From Aquabacterium sp. (GTDB lineage Bacteria; Pseudomonadota; Gammaproteobacteria; Burkholderiales; Burkholderiaceae_C), in assembly GCA_030654395.1 (NCBI GenBank), contig JAURXM010000131.1, positions 1 through 64,000 of the forward strand: a stretch of DNA of 64,000 bases, given 5' to 3'. This document shows, in pieces, positions 19,157-29,013 of the stretch. The translations under genes were made by a program, and so were the position numbers. Each line of letters opens with the position of its first letter. Positions within the stretch are counted from its first letter, which is position 1. The notes below the pieces were generated by a model. That model made no database searches. It saw nothing but the letters and a program-made list of their open reading frames with translations, and was not told where the DNA came from.

Positions 19157-20401
19157 ATGACTGAACTGCTGAAATCTTCTCTGACACGCCGCTCCGTGCT
19201 GCAAGCTGCCTCGGTGGGCGCCATCGGCATCACGCCGGCACTGCGCGCGGCGGTTTATGCGCAAGGCTCTGACGCCCCGGAAAAGAAGGAGGTCAAGATC
19301 GGCTTCATTCCGCTGACCGACTGCGCCTCGGTGGTGATGGCCTCGGTGATGGGTTTTGACAAGAAATACGGCATCAAGATCATCCCGACCAAGGAAGCCA
19401 GCTGGGCCGGTGTGCGCGACAAATTGGTCAGCGGTGAGCTCGACTTTGCCCACGTCTTGTACGGCCTGGTCTACGGCGTGCACATGGGCACGGCCGGCCC
19501 GAAGAAAGACATGGCCGTGCTGATGAACCTGAACAACAACGGTCAGGCCATCACGCTGTCTAAAAAGATCGCTGACAAAGGCGGCATCGATGGTGCCGGC
19601 CTGGCCAAGTTGATGGCCAGCGAAAAACGCGACTACACCTTTGCGCAGACCTTCCCCACCGGCACCCACGCCATGTGGCTCTACTACTGGCTGGCAGCCA
19701 ACGGCGTCAACCCGATGAAGGACGCGAAAGTCATCACCGTGCCGCCACCGCAAATGGTCGCCAACATGCGCGTCGGCAACATGGACGGTTTTTGCGTTGG
19801 CGAGCCCTGGGGTCACCGCGCCATCATGGACGGCATCGGCGTCACAGCGACCACCACCCAAGACATCTGGAAAGACCATCCTGAAAAAGTCTTGGGCACC
19901 ACCGATGAGTTCACCAAAAAATACCCGAACACCACGCGCGCCGTGATGGCGGCTATTTTGGAAGCTGGCAAATGGATAGACGCCAGCTTGAGCAACAAAA
20001 ACAAGATGGCCGAAACCATCGCCGAAAAATCGTATGTCAACACCAGCGTTGATGTCATCAACCAGCGCATCTTGGGCCGCTACCAAAACGGCATGGGCAA
20101 GACTTGGGATGACCCGAACTACATGAAGTTTTACAACGACGGTGCGGTCAACTTCCCGTACCTGTCGGACGGCATGTGGTTCATGACGCAGCACAAGCGC
20201 TGGGGCCTGATCAAAGAGCATCCGGACTACCTGGCGATTGCCAAGCAAGTCAACCGCATCGACATCTACAAGCAAGCCGCAACTGCCGCCAAGGTCAGCC
20301 TGCCAAAAAGCGAGATCCGCAGCAGCAAGTTCATGGACGGTGTGGTCTGGGACGGCAAAGACCCGAAGAAATACGCTGACAGCTTCAAGGTTCACGCCTG
20401 A
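19157..20401 (+). CDS. nrtA: Nitrate ABC transporter, substrate-binding protein (NrtA type)
   Basis: Periplasmic nitrate-binding protein of 414 aa. The start at 19157 is chosen because GGAG precedes it and because the protein then begins with a twin-arginine signal peptide (LTRRSVLQAASVGA, Arg11-Arg12, hydrophobic core to about residue 36, AYAQ-like cleavage near VYAQG). An earlier in-frame ATG lies inside the leader terminator and is rejected. Family features: VKIGFIPLTDCASVVMAS at the mature N-terminus, GTHAMWLYYWLAANG and GNMDGFCVGEPWG. It is the first gene of the operon and under the sigma-54/ANTAR leader. Confidence 0.93.
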   Translation: MTELLKSSLTRRSVLQAASVGAIGITPALRAAVYAQGSDAPEKKEVKIGFIPLTDCASVVMASVMGFDKKYGIKIIPTKEASWAGVRDKLVSGELDFAHVLYGLVYGVHMGTAGPKKDMAVLMNLNNNGQAITLSKKIADKGGIDGAGLAKLMASEKRDYTFAQTFPTGTHAMWLYYWLAANGVNPMKDAKVITVPPPQMVANMRVGNMDGFCVGEPWGHRAIMDGIGVTATTTQDIWKDHPEKVLGTTDEFTKKYPNTTRAVMAAILEAGKWIDASLSNKNKMAETIAEKSYVNTSVDVINQRILGRYQNGMGKTWDDPNYMKFYNDGAVNFPYLSDGMWFMTQHKRWGLIKEHPDYLAIAKQVNRIDIYKQAATAAKVSLPKSEIRSSKFMDGVVWDGKDPKKYADSFKVHA

Positions 20402-20469
20402 GTCTCAACACCACAGCTGCTGAACGATTTGTTTGATGCGATTCACCTGAAAAGAGAGTAGGTCTAGCC

Positions 20470-21399
20470 ATGGTCAGTGCCATATTTCACAACCCGCTGG
20501 GGACTGCAGAGGCAGCCGTCGATGCCCCGGCCACCGACATGGTGCTCAGCCCGACGCCGGTGCGACGCAGCGTTAAAAAACCAACGCCAGCAGCGGTTGC
20601 CAGCAAGCCCCAGTTCGACCTGTCTTGGTTGTGGCTGGGCTGCTTGCCGCCTGTGCTCGGTTTGGGTTTGCTGGCGCTGCTGTGGGAGTTGGTGTCCATG
20701 GGTACAGCGGCGGCCATTCCGTCGCCCAAAGACACTTTGATTCAGGCCTTCGATCTTTTCAGCGATCCGTTTTACGACAACGGCCCAAACGACCAAGGCA
20801 TTGGCTGGAACGTGCTGTCTTCACTGAAGCGCGTGGCCATGGGCTTTGGCTTGGCAGCGCTGGTCGGCATTCCGGTGGGCTTTGCGATTGGCCGGTTTTC
20901 GTTTTTGAGCCGCATGTTCAACCCGCTCATCAGCCTGTTGCGCCCGGTCTCGCCACTGGCCTGGTTGCCAATTGGCCTGCTGGTCTTCAAGGGCGCCAAC
21001 CCAGCCGCCATCTGGACCATCTTTATTTGCTCGATCTGGCCCATGATCATCAACACGGCGGTGGGCGTGCAACGCGTGCCGCAAGACTACATGAACGTGG
21101 CGCGGGTGCTGAACCTCTCTGAGTGGAAGATCGTCACGAAGATTTTGTTCCCTGCCGTGCTGCCCTACATGCTGACCGGCGTGCGTCTGGCGGTCGGTAC
21201 AGCTTGGCTGGTGATCGTTGCGGCAGAGATGCTCACCGGCGGTGTCGGCATCGGCTTTTGGGTCTGGGACGAGTGGAACAACCTGAACGTCAAGAACATC
21301 ATCATCGCCATCTTCGTGATCGGTCTGGTCGGCCTGATTCTGGAATACATCCTGATCAAGATCGCCACCGCCTTCACCTTTGAAGAAGTCAAGAACTGA
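20470..21399 (+). CDS. nrtB: Nitrate ABC transporter permease (NrtB type)
   Basis: 309-aa inner-membrane permease with about six helices after a hydrophilic, Pro/Ala-rich N-terminal extension of some 60 residues. The EAA-type cytoplasmic loop is visible around LNLSEWKIVTKILFPAVLPYMLTG, which docks the ATPase. The stretch LISLLRPVSPLAWLPIGLLVF is characteristic of the NrtB/SsuC family. It lies between the binding protein (69 bp upstream) and the ATPase (9 bp downstream). Confidence 0.93.
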   Translation: MVSAIFHNPLGTAEAAVDAPATDMVLSPTPVRRSVKKPTPAAVASKPQFDLSWLWLGCLPPVLGLGLLALLWELVSMGTAAAIPSPKDTLIQAFDLFSDPFYDNGPNDQGIGWNVLSSLKRVAMGFGLAALVGIPVGFAIGRFSFLSRMFNPLISLLRPVSPLAWLPIGLLVFKGANPAAIWTIFICSIWPMIINTAVGVQRVPQDYMNVARVLNLSEWKIVTKILFPAVLPYMLTGVRLAVGTAWLVIVAAEMLTGGVGIGFWVWDEWNNLNVKNIIIAIFVIGLVGLILEYILIKIATAFTFEEVKN

Positions 21400-21408
21400 A
21401 AGCCCATC

Positions 21409-22221
21409 ATGCACACTTCATTGAGCACCAAGTACATTGAAATCCAGGGCGTTGAGCAAACCTTCAAGACCAAAAAGGGACCGTTTTGCGCACTTAAAGA
21501 CATTGACCTGACCGTCGCCAAAGGCGAGTTCTTCGCGCTCATCGGTCACTCCGGCTGCGGCAAGTCCACCTTGCTGAATTTGCTCGCCGGCCTGACCACG
21601 CCGACTGAAGGCACGCTGCTCTGCGCCAACCGCGAAATCTCTGGCCCCGGCCCTGAGCGTGCGGTGGTCTTTCAAAACCACTCGCTGCTGCCTTGGCTGA
21701 CCTGCTACGAAAACGTCTACTTGGCGGTCGAACGCGTCTTCTCAAAAACCGACAACAAGGCGCAACTGAAAGAGCGCACCGACGCCGCGCTGACCATGGT
21801 CGGCCTGACGGCTGCGGCACAAAAGCGGCCCGGTGAAATTTCTGGCGGCATGAAGCAGCGGGTCGGCATTGCCCGCGCTTTGTCGATGCAGCCCAAGGTC
21901 TTGCTGCTGGACGAACCCTTCGGCGCACTCGACGCCCTGACCCGCGCCAAGCTGCAAGACGAGTTGCTGCAAATCGTCGCCACCACCCAAAGCACGGTGG
22001 TGATGGTCACGCACGATGTCGACGAAGCCGTGCTGCTGAGCGACAAGATCGTCATGATGACGAACGGCCCCTCAGCCACCATTGGCGACGTGCTCGAAGT
22101 GAAGCTGGCACGCCCACGCAATCGCGTGGCACTGGCCGAGAGTGCGCAGTACCTGAGCTATCGAAAAGCCGTGATTGACTTTTTATACACCCGACAAAGC
22201 CACGTCGAAAAGTCCGCCTGA
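21409..22221 (+). CDS. nrtD: Nitrate ABC transporter ATPase (NrtD type)
   Basis: 270-aa single ATPase domain: Walker [10 protein letters not shown] (residues 46-54), Q-loop [13 protein letters not shown], signature [16 protein letters not shown], Walker [13 protein letters not shown], and H-loop [10 protein letters not shown]. It lacks the C-terminal NrtA-like regulatory domain of cyanobacterial NrtC, so it corresponds to the short NrtD/SsuB-like form and would work as a homodimer with NrtB. Confidence 0.92.
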   Translation: MHTSLSTKYIEIQGVEQTFKTKKGPFCALKDIDLTVAKGEFFALIGHSGCGKSTLLNLLAGLTTPTEGTLLCANREISGPGPERAVVFQNHSLLPWLTCYENVYLAVERVFSKTDNKAQLKERTDAALTMVGLTAAAQKRPGEISGGMKQRVGIARALSMQPKVLLLDEPFGALDALTRAKLQDELLQIVATTQSTVVMVTHDVDEAVLLSDKIVMMTNGPSATIGDVLEVKLARPRNRVALAESAQYLSYRKAVIDFLYTRQSHVEKSA

Positions 22222-22279
22222 TCCCTGTTGCAGATTCACCCCTCGATTTCAAACTTCGCATCACTGAAAGAACAAGGCC

Positions 22280-24748
22280 ATGGACATGCGTGTCAAAAAA
22301 CAAAAGCTGGTGATGGTCGGCAACGGCATGGCCGGCGTGCGGACCCTCGAAGAATTGCTCAAGGTCGCACCCGATCTGTACGACATCACGGTGTTTGGTG
22401 CTGAGCCGCACCCCAACTACAACCGCATCTTGTTGAGCCCGGTACTGGCCGGTGAACAAACGCTGGACGAGATCGTGCTGAACAGCTGGGAGTGGTACAG
22501 CGACAACCACATCACGCTGCACGCGGGCAAAAAAGTGGACAGCGTTGACCGCGTCAAACGCGTGGTGCATGCAGAAGACGGCACTGAAGCATCCTACGAC
22601 CGGTTGCTGATTTGCACCGGCTCGAACCCCTTCATCTTGCCAGTGCCAGGCAAAGACTTGAAAGGCGTGATCGCCTACCGCGACATCGCCGACACCAACG
22701 AAATGATAGCCGCCGCCACCCAGTACAAAAACGCCGTTGTCATTGGCGGCGGACTGCTCGGCCTGGAAGCGGCCAACGGTCTGATGCTGCGCGGCATGAA
22801 GGTCACTGTGGTGCACGTCATGCCAACGCTGATGGAACGCCAGCTCGACAGCGTGGCCGGCAAGCTGCTGCAAAAGTCACTCGAAGCCCGCGGTCTGAAC
22901 TTTCTCATGGGCGCGCAGACACAAGAGCTCACCGGCAACACCGAAGGCCGCGTCGCCTCGATCAAATTTAAAGACGGCACAGAACTTACCACTGACTTGG
23001 TGGTGATGGCGGTGGGCATTCGCCCCAACACCACGCTGGCGGAATCGATGAACCTGCATTGCAACAAAGGCATCGTCGTCACCGACACCCTGCAAACCGT
23101 CACCGATGCGCGCATTTACTCGGTGGGCGAATGCGCAGCGCACCGCGGCATTGCCTATGGTTTGGTTGCGCCTTTGTTCGAGCAAGCCAAGGTTGCCGCC
23201 AACCACTTGGCGTTGTTCGGCATTGGCCGTTACACCGGTTCGCTGACCTCGACCAAACTCAAAGTCACCGGCATTGATTTGTTTTCGGCTGGCGACTTCA
23301 TGGGTGCGTCATCGGGCCGGCCTGAAGACGCTGGCACCGAAGAAATCATCATGAGCGACCCGTTCGGTGGCGTCTATAAAAAGCTCGTCATCAAAGACGA
23401 CAAGCTGATCGGCGCCTGCTTGTATGGCGACACGGTCGATGGCAGTTATTACTTCAAGCTGCTGCGCGATGGTCGCAGCGTGGCGGACATTCGCGACAAG
23501 CTGATGTTCGGTGAATCCAACATCGGCGACGTCGGCCATGAAGGCCACAGCAAAGCCGTGACCATGCCCGACACGGCCGAAGTGTGCGGCTGCAATGGCG
23601 TGACCAAAGGCAGCATCTGCAAGGCCATCAAAGAAAAAGGTCTGTTCACACTCGACGAAGTGCGCAAGCACACCAAAGCCAGCGCCTCATGCGGATCGTG
23701 CACCGGGCTGGTCGAGCAGATTTTGATGTTCACGGCGGGCGGCGACTACTCGGCCACGCCCAAACTCAAAGCCATGTGCAGCTGCGCCGACCACGGCCAC
23801 CAAGCCGTGCGCGAAGCCATTCGCGCCAACAAGCTCTTGAGCATTTCCGACGTCTACAAGTTCATGGAATGGCGTACACCGAACGGTTGCGCCAGCTGCC
23901 GCCCGGCCATCAATTACTACGTCACCAGCAGCTGGCCAAAAGAAGCCAAAGACGACCCACAAAGTCGTTACATCAACGAACGCAGCCACGCCAACATCCA
24001 GAAAGACGGCACCTACAGCGTCATTCCGCGCATGTGGGGCGGCGAGACGACGTCCAGCGAATTGCGCCGCATCGCAGACGCTGTCGACAAGTACAACATC
24101 CCAACCGTCAAGGTCACCGGCGGCCAGCGCATTGACTTGCTGGGTGTCAAAAAAGAAGACCTGGTGAACGTCTGGAAAGACATCGGCATGCCGTCCGGCC
24201 ACGCCTATGCCAAGGCGCTGCGCACGGTCAAGACCTGCGTCGGCAGCGAATGGTGCCGCATGGGCACGCAAGACAGCACCCAGATGGGCAAAGACCTAGA
24301 GCGCGCCATGTGGCGCATGTACGCACCGCACAAGGTCAAGTTTGCCGTCAGCGGTTGTCCGCGCAATTGCGCGGAAGCTGGCATCAAAGACGTTGGCATC
24401 ATCGGAGTCGACTCCGGCTGGGAGATGTACATCGCTGGCAACGGCGGCATCAAAACCGAAGTCGCGCACTTTTTCACCAAGGTCAAAACCGCGGCCGAAG
24501 TGCTGGAATACACCGGCGCGTTTTGCGAGCTGTACCGCCAAGAAGGCTGGTACCTTGAGCGCACCGTGCACTACGTCAACCGAGTGGGCCTCGACTACGT
24601 GAAGAAAAAAATCCTCGACGACCACGAGGGCCGCAAAGCGCTGTGGGAACGCCTGCAATTCGCCCTCGACGGCGAGCCCGATCCTTGGTTTGACTTCAAG
24701 GAAGCCGAAGTCGACACACGCCAATTCGAAAAACTCTCACCGGCTTGA
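22280..24748 (+). CDS. nirB: Assimilatory nitrite reductase (NADH), large subunit
   Basis: Reduces nitrite to ammonium with six electrons from NAD(P)H in the cytosol; 822 aa. Domain order: FAD/NAD(P)H domain (VMVGNGMAGVRTLEE at the N-terminus, GGGLLGLEAANGL for NAD), a BFD-like [2Fe-2S] domain (CGCNGVTKGSIC and CGSCTGLVEQIL, about residues 434-480), a second cysteine-rich stretch (CSCADHG, CASCRPA), and the siroheme/[4Fe-4S] domain with TCVGSEWCRMG and SGCPRNCAEAG. The start ATG GAC ATG gives two options two codons apart. It needs siroheme, for which cobA lies downstream in the same cluster. Confidence 0.96.
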   Translation: MDMRVKKQKLVMVGNGMAGVRTLEELLKVAPDLYDITVFGAEPHPNYNRILLSPVLAGEQTLDEIVLNSWEWYSDNHITLHAGKKVDSVDRVKRVVHAEDGTEASYDRLLICTGSNPFILPVPGKDLKGVIAYRDIADTNEMIAAATQYKNAVVIGGGLLGLEAANGLMLRGMKVTVVHVMPTLMERQLDSVAGKLLQKSLEARGLNFLMGAQTQELTGNTEGRVASIKFKDGTELTTDLVVMAVGIRPNTTLAESMNLHCNKGIVVTDTLQTVTDARIYSVGECAAHRGIAYGLVAPLFEQAKVAANHLALFGIGRYTGSLTSTKLKVTGIDLFSAGDFMGASSGRPEDAGTEEIIMSDPFGGVYKKLVIKDDKLIGACLYGDTVDGSYYFKLLRDGRSVADIRDKLMFGESNIGDVGHEGHSKAVTMPDTAEVCGCNGVTKGSICKAIKEKGLFTLDEVRKHTKASASCGSCTGLVEQILMFTAGGDYSATPKLKAMCSCADHGHQAVREAIRANKLLSISDVYKFMEWRTPNGCASCRPAINYYVTSSWPKEAKDDPQSRYINERSHANIQKDGTYSVIPRMWGGETTSSELRRIADAVDKYNIPTVKVTGGQRIDLLGVKKEDLVNVWKDIGMPSGHAYAKALRTVKTCVGSEWCRMGTQDSTQMGKDLERAMWRMYAPHKVKFAVSGCPRNCAEAGIKDVGIIGVDSGWEMYIAGNGGIKTEVAHFFTKVKTAAEVLEYTGAFCELYRQEGWYLERTVHYVNRVGLDYVKKKILDDHEGRKALWERLQFALDGEPDPWFDFKEAEVDTRQFEKLSPA

Positions 24749-24781
24749 GCGCAGCTCGTCAAGTGCAAAGGAATCTGAACC

Positions 24782-25174
24782 ATGTCTGAATGGAAAAAAA
24801 TCTGCCTCGTCACCGACATCCCGGTGCTCGGCTCGCGCCGTGTGGCGCGCGCCAAAGGCGTTGACGTTGCCGTGTTTCGCAATGACCAGGGCGGCGTTTT
24901 TGCCTTGCTGGATCGTTGCCCGCACAAAGGCGGCCCACTAAGTCAAGGCATCGTCTTTGGCACCAGCGTGGCCTGCCCGTTGCACAACTGGACCATCAGT
25001 CTGGCCGACGGCTGCGCCAAGGCACCCGACGAAGGTTGCACCCCGAAGTTCAGCGTCAAGGTGACTGACGGCAGCGTATTTCTGGACAGCGACGAACTCG
25101 CCAGTCACGCGATCGACTTACTCAGCCCCGTGGCCAGGCCGGGACATAAAACTGCGATCACCACCGAGGTCTGA
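24782..25174 (+). CDS. nirD: Nitrite reductase small subunit (Rieske type)
   Basis: 130-aa partner of NirB. Unlike the enterobacterial NirD, which has lost its ligands, this one keeps a complete Rieske [2Fe-2S] site: Cys46-x-His48 in RCPHKGGP and Cys65-xx-His68 in ACPLHNW. It is 33 bp after nirB; one base separates its stop from the putative nasA start. Confidence 0.95.
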   Translation: MSEWKKICLVTDIPVLGSRRVARAKGVDVAVFRNDQGGVFALLDRCPHKGGPLSQGIVFGTSVACPLHNWTISLADGCAKAPDEGCTPKFSVKVTDGSVFLDSDELASHAIDLLSPVARPGHKTAITTEV

Positions 25175-25175
25175 C

Positions 25176-28055
25176 TTGACCTCGACCAGCAGCACCAACT
25201 TCAACACGGTGCGTGAAACCAAGTCCACCTGCCCTTACTGCGGTGTGGGCTGCGGCGTCATCATCGAGTCGCAAGGCAAGGAGATCACCGGTGTTCGCGG
25301 TGACCCGATGCATCCGGCCAACTTCGGCCGGCTTTGCACCAAGGGCTCCACACTCGCGCTGACCGCCTCCGCCGTGGTGACGCGGCAAACGCGGTTGCTG
25401 CAGCCGATGCAGCGCAGCACGCGCGGCGGCGTTGCAGAAATCGTCACTTGGGACAGCGCGCTCGACCTCGCCAGCCAACGCTTTGCGCAGATCATTGGTG
25501 AGCATGGCCCTGACGCTGTGGGTTTTTACATCTCCGGCCAACTCCTGACAGAAGACTATTACGTCTTCAACAAACTCGTCAAAGGTTTGATCGGCACCAA
25601 CAACGTCGACACCAATTCACGCCTGTGCATGAGCAGCGCCGTGGCAGGCTACAAGCAAACCTTGGGTGCCGACGCGCCGCCGAATTGCTACGACGACGTC
25701 AACCATGCGCAGTGCATTTTCATTGTCGGCAGCAACACCGCTTACGCGCACCCGATTTTGTTCAGGCGCATTGAAGATGCCAAAGCCGCCAACCCGGCGC
25801 TGAAGATCATTTTTTGCGATCCACGCCGCACCGACACAGCCGAAATCGCTGATTTGTATTTGCCCATCCTGCCCGGCACCGACGTCTCACTGTTCAATGG
25901 CTTGCTGCACATCATGCTGTGGGAAGGCTGGACGGACGCGGCTTACATCGCAGCGCACACCACCGGTTTTGAGGCACTCAAAGCGACGGTGCGCGACTAC
26001 ACACCCGAGCTGGTATCGCAAACCTGCGGCATCAACAAAGAAGATTTGCTGACCGCTGCGCGCCTGTTCGCGACCTCTGCTGCCACGCTCAGCCTGTACT
26101 GCCAGGGTCTGAACCAGTCGAGCAGCGGCACCGCCAAAAACGCCGCGCTGATCAACCTGCATCTGGCCACCGGCCACATCGGCAAACCGGGCGCCGGGCC
26201 GTTTTCACTGACCGGCCAGCCGAATGCGATGGGCGGCCGTGAAGTCGGCGGCTTGTCCAATTTACTGAGCGCCCACCGCGACCTCGCCAACCCGCAGCAC
26301 CGCGCTGAAGTCGCCGCCTTGTGGGGCCTGCCTTCGGTGCCCGAGCAAGCTGGAAAGTCGGCGGTCGAGATGTTCCAAGCCGCAGCCGATGGCGAGATCA
26401 AAGCCTTGTGGATTGCCTGCACCAACCCGGCGCAGTCGATGCCCGACCAAACCACCGTGCGCCGCGCCCTTGAACGCGCCGAGTTCGTTGTCGTGCAAGA
26501 AGCCTTCGCCACCGCCAGCACCTGCGACTTTGCCGACCTGCTGCTGCCCGCCACCACCTGGGGCGAAAAAACCGGCACGGTCACCAACAGCGAACGCCGC
26601 ATCAGCCGCGTCCGGCCGGCCGTTGCAGCCCCCGGCGAAACACGGCATGACTGGTCGATTGCGCAAGACTTTGCACAGCGGCTTGAAAAGTTGCTACCGT
26701 CAAGGCACCTGACCGGCCAATCGCTGTTCCCCTATTCGTTGACCGACGAAAGCGCTGGCGTCGAAGCCATCTGGAACGAACACCGCGAGTCGACCCGTGG
26801 CCGCGACCTCGACATCACCGGCATGAGCTACGCCATGCTCGACGAAGCGCCGCAGCAATGGCCCTTGAAAGGAGGCCAAACCGTGGGCAAGCAACGGCTG
26901 TATGAAGACGGTATTTTTCCCACGGCGGATGGCAAAGCACGCTTTGTCAACACGGTCTACCAACCGGTGGCGGAACCGCGCGAGTCGCGCTTTCCTTTTT
27001 CACTGACCACCGGCCGCCTGCGCGACCAATGGCATGGCATGAGCCGCACGGGCACGTTGGGCCGCTTGTTTGGACACGTAGCCGAACCGGCGCTGCAGAT
27101 GAACGTGCAAGACATGACACGCCGCCTGCTCAAAGAAGGCGACTTGGTGCACGTCACCTCCAAGCGCGGCTCCATCGTCGTGCCCTTGCAAGCCTCGCCT
27201 GAAGTCGCTGTCAGCCAAGCCTTCATGGCGATGCACTGGGGCGAAGAATATGTGAGCGGCGTTTCCAGCCACGGCGAGCGTCTGGCCGGGGTCAACGCCT
27301 TGACCACTTCAGCCTATTGCCCGAGCTCCAAACAGCCGGAACTGAAACACGCCGCCGTCAAAATTCTCAAGGCTGAACTGCCTTGGTCTCTGCTGGCCAT
27401 GGCCTGGCTGCCCGATGACGAAGCCCTGTCCGCACGGACCCAACTCAAACACCTGATGGCAGCTTTTCCCTTCACCAGCTGTGTGCCGTTTTCAAACAAC
27501 ACCACACTGGCCGACCGCAGCCGCGAACGCACCGGCGTGCTGTTCCGCGCTGCTGGCTATGAAGCGCCCAGTGCCAGCGTCTTGGCGCAAATCGAAGCGG
27601 CACTCGGCCTGAGCGGCCCGGACGCGCTGCGCTACGCCGACCCCAAAAAAGGCCAGCACCGCACGGCCAGACTGGAACGCCAAGGCGATCAGGTCGAACT
27701 CACCGGCTTTGTGTTGGCCGGAGACACCAGCGCCGAAGCTTGGATCAAAATCCTGCTACTGGAAGAATTGCCAGCGCAAGCCTACGGTCGCCAACTTCTA
27801 CTGCCGGGAGCCAAAGCACCCATGGCGGTGCAGTCTCGCGGCAAACCGATCTGCACCTGCTTCAACGTGACCGATGCCGCCATTGCAGACCAGTTGGCAC
27901 TGATTCACGAAGAAGCTGGCGGCGCAGCCGATTTGATGCGCGACGAACAACGCTTGATGGCCTTGCAAGGCACCCTCAAGTGCGGCACCAACTGCGGCTC
28001 CTGCGTGCCAGAACTCAAACGCTTGGTGCGCTCGACAAGGCCAGTCCCTGCATGA
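25176..28055 (+). CDS. nasA: Assimilatory nitrate reductase catalytic subunit
   Basis: Cytosolic molybdenum enzyme reducing nitrate to nitrite; about 959 aa. [4Fe-4S] ligands Cys19, Cys22, Cys26 and Cys54 near the N-terminus (CPYCGVGC) are followed by the bis-MGD domains (e.g. GQPNAMGGREVGGL, CTNPAQSMPD) and a C-terminal BFD-like [2Fe-2S] domain (CTCFNV and CGTNCGSCVPEL), as in Klebsiella-type NasA. The start is uncertain: TTG at 25176 fits the tight spacing to nirD, while a GTG a dozen codons later is also possible. No separate FAD reductase subunit (NasC) is visible nearby. Confidence 0.95.
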   Translation: MTSTSSTNFNTVRETKSTCPYCGVGCGVIIESQGKEITGVRGDPMHPANFGRLCTKGSTLALTASAVVTRQTRLLQPMQRSTRGGVAEIVTWDSALDLASQRFAQIIGEHGPDAVGFYISGQLLTEDYYVFNKLVKGLIGTNNVDTNSRLCMSSAVAGYKQTLGADAPPNCYDDVNHAQCIFIVGSNTAYAHPILFRRIEDAKAANPALKIIFCDPRRTDTAEIADLYLPILPGTDVSLFNGLLHIMLWEGWTDAAYIAAHTTGFEALKATVRDYTPELVSQTCGINKEDLLTAARLFATSAATLSLYCQGLNQSSSGTAKNAALINLHLATGHIGKPGAGPFSLTGQPNAMGGREVGGLSNLLSAHRDLANPQHRAEVAALWGLPSVPEQAGKSAVEMFQAAADGEIKALWIACTNPAQSMPDQTTVRRALERAEFVVVQEAFATASTCDFADLLLPATTWGEKTGTVTNSERRISRVRPAVAAPGETRHDWSIAQDFAQRLEKLLPSRHLTGQSLFPYSLTDESAGVEAIWNEHRESTRGRDLDITGMSYAMLDEAPQQWPLKGGQTVGKQRLYEDGIFPTADGKARFVNTVYQPVAEPRESRFPFSLTTGRLRDQWHGMSRTGTLGRLFGHVAEPALQMNVQDMTRRLLKEGDLVHVTSKRGSIVVPLQASPEVAVSQAFMAMHWGEEYVSGVSSHGERLAGVNALTTSAYCPSSKQPELKHAAVKILKAELPWSLLAMAWLPDDEALSARTQLKHLMAAFPFTSCVPFSNNTTLADRSRERTGVLFRAAGYEAPSASVLAQIEAALGLSGPDALRYADPKKGQHRTARLERQGDQVELTGFVLAGDTSAEAWIKILLLEELPAQAYGRQLLLPGAKAPMAVQSRGKPICTCFNVTDAAIADQLALIHEEAGGAADLMRDEQRLMALQGTLKCGTNCGSCVPELKRLVRSTRPVPA

Positions 28056-28098
28056 GTTAATAACTGAAAGTTATCAACATTCACCGACAATAACCACC

Positions 28099-29013
28099 AT
28101 GGGTATCAGTCACTACATCAAGGAAATTGGCCGCGGCAAAGATGGCGCTCGCTCGCTCAGCCGTGAACAGGCTGCAGACCTGCTCGGCCAAGTGCTGGAC
28201 GGCGCAGTGACCGACCTCGAAGTCGGTGCCTTTTGTCTGGCCATGCGCATCAAAGGCGAAACACCGCAAGAAATGGCCGGTTTTTTAGGTGCAGCACATG
28301 CGCGCTTGCAGCGCTTTCCGGCCTTGCCAGACAGTGCTGTCTGCACCGTGGTTTTGCCCAGTTACAACGGCGCTCGCAAGCTACCGGTCTTGACGCCACT
28401 GCTGGCCTTGCTGCTGGCCCGCGAAGGTTTGGCCGTGCTGGTTCATGGCACAGCCACCGAATCAACGCGGGTCTTGAGCTCGGACGTGCTGCACGCGCTG
28501 AATATTCCCGCGCTGACCGCGGTGGCCCCGATTGAAGCCGGCAGCGTTGTCTTTGCCCCGACCGAGCTGCTGAGCCCAGGTTTGAAACGCTTGCTCGATG
28601 TGCGACGGCTGGTCGGTCTGCGCAACCCGGCGCACAGCTTGGTCAAACTCATGAACCCCTGCCTTGGCAAAGCGCTGGTCGTGAGCAGCTACACGCATCC
28701 CGAATACGCTGTCTCGATGGCACAGACCTTGGCCTTGATGCAGGCCAACGCCTTGCTGCTGCGCGGCACGGAAGGCGAAGTTGTCGCCGATGCGCGTCGC
28801 ATGCCGCCGATGGATGGCTATGTGCATGGTCAGCGCATTGAATTGCAGCAAGCCCAAGCCGGCACACTCGCCAGTTTGCCGAACCTGCCAAAAGCCATTG
28901 ATGCGGCCAGCACCGCAGCGTATATTGCGTCGATTCTGTCCGGCGCAGAACCTGTGCCGGCTCCGATCACGCGGCAGGTGGAACACATCTTGCAACTGAC
29001 ATCGCAACTATGA
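28099..29013 (+). CDS. ybiB: YbiB/TrpD2-like protein (anthranilate phosphoribosyltransferase fold)
   Basis: 304-aa protein of the glycosyltransferase family 3 fold, resembling E. coli YbiB (TrpD2) rather than true TrpD: the N-terminal helical domain (LSREQAADLLGQVLDG, GAFCLAMRIKGET) is present, but the phosphoribosyl-pyrophosphate glycine-rich loop of TrpD is replaced (VVLPSYNGARKLP). YbiB is known as a nucleic-acid-binding protein, not a tryptophan enzyme. Here it sits between nasA and cobA and overlaps cobA by four bases, so it is probably made together with the nitrate genes. Its role there is unknown. Confidence 0.85.
   Translation: MGISHYIKEIGRGKDGARSLSREQAADLLGQVLDGAVTDLEVGAFCLAMRIKGETPQEMAGFLGAAHARLQRFPALPDSAVCTVVLPSYNGARKLPVLTPLLALLLAREGLAVLVHGTATESTRVLSSDVLHALNIPALTAVAPIEAGSVVFAPTELLSPGLKRLLDVRRLVGLRNPAHSLVKLMNPCLGKALVVSSYTHPEYAVSMAQTLALMQANALLLRGTEGEVVADARRMPPMDGYVHGQRIELQQAQAGTLASLPNLPKAIDAASTAAYIASILSGAEPVPAPITRQVEHILQLTSQL

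Noticed and set aside
19025-20395. Antisense open frame of about 450 codons opposite nrtA
   Set aside because: Mirror of a certain gene with strong family motifs; His/Asp/Val-rich nonsense composition.
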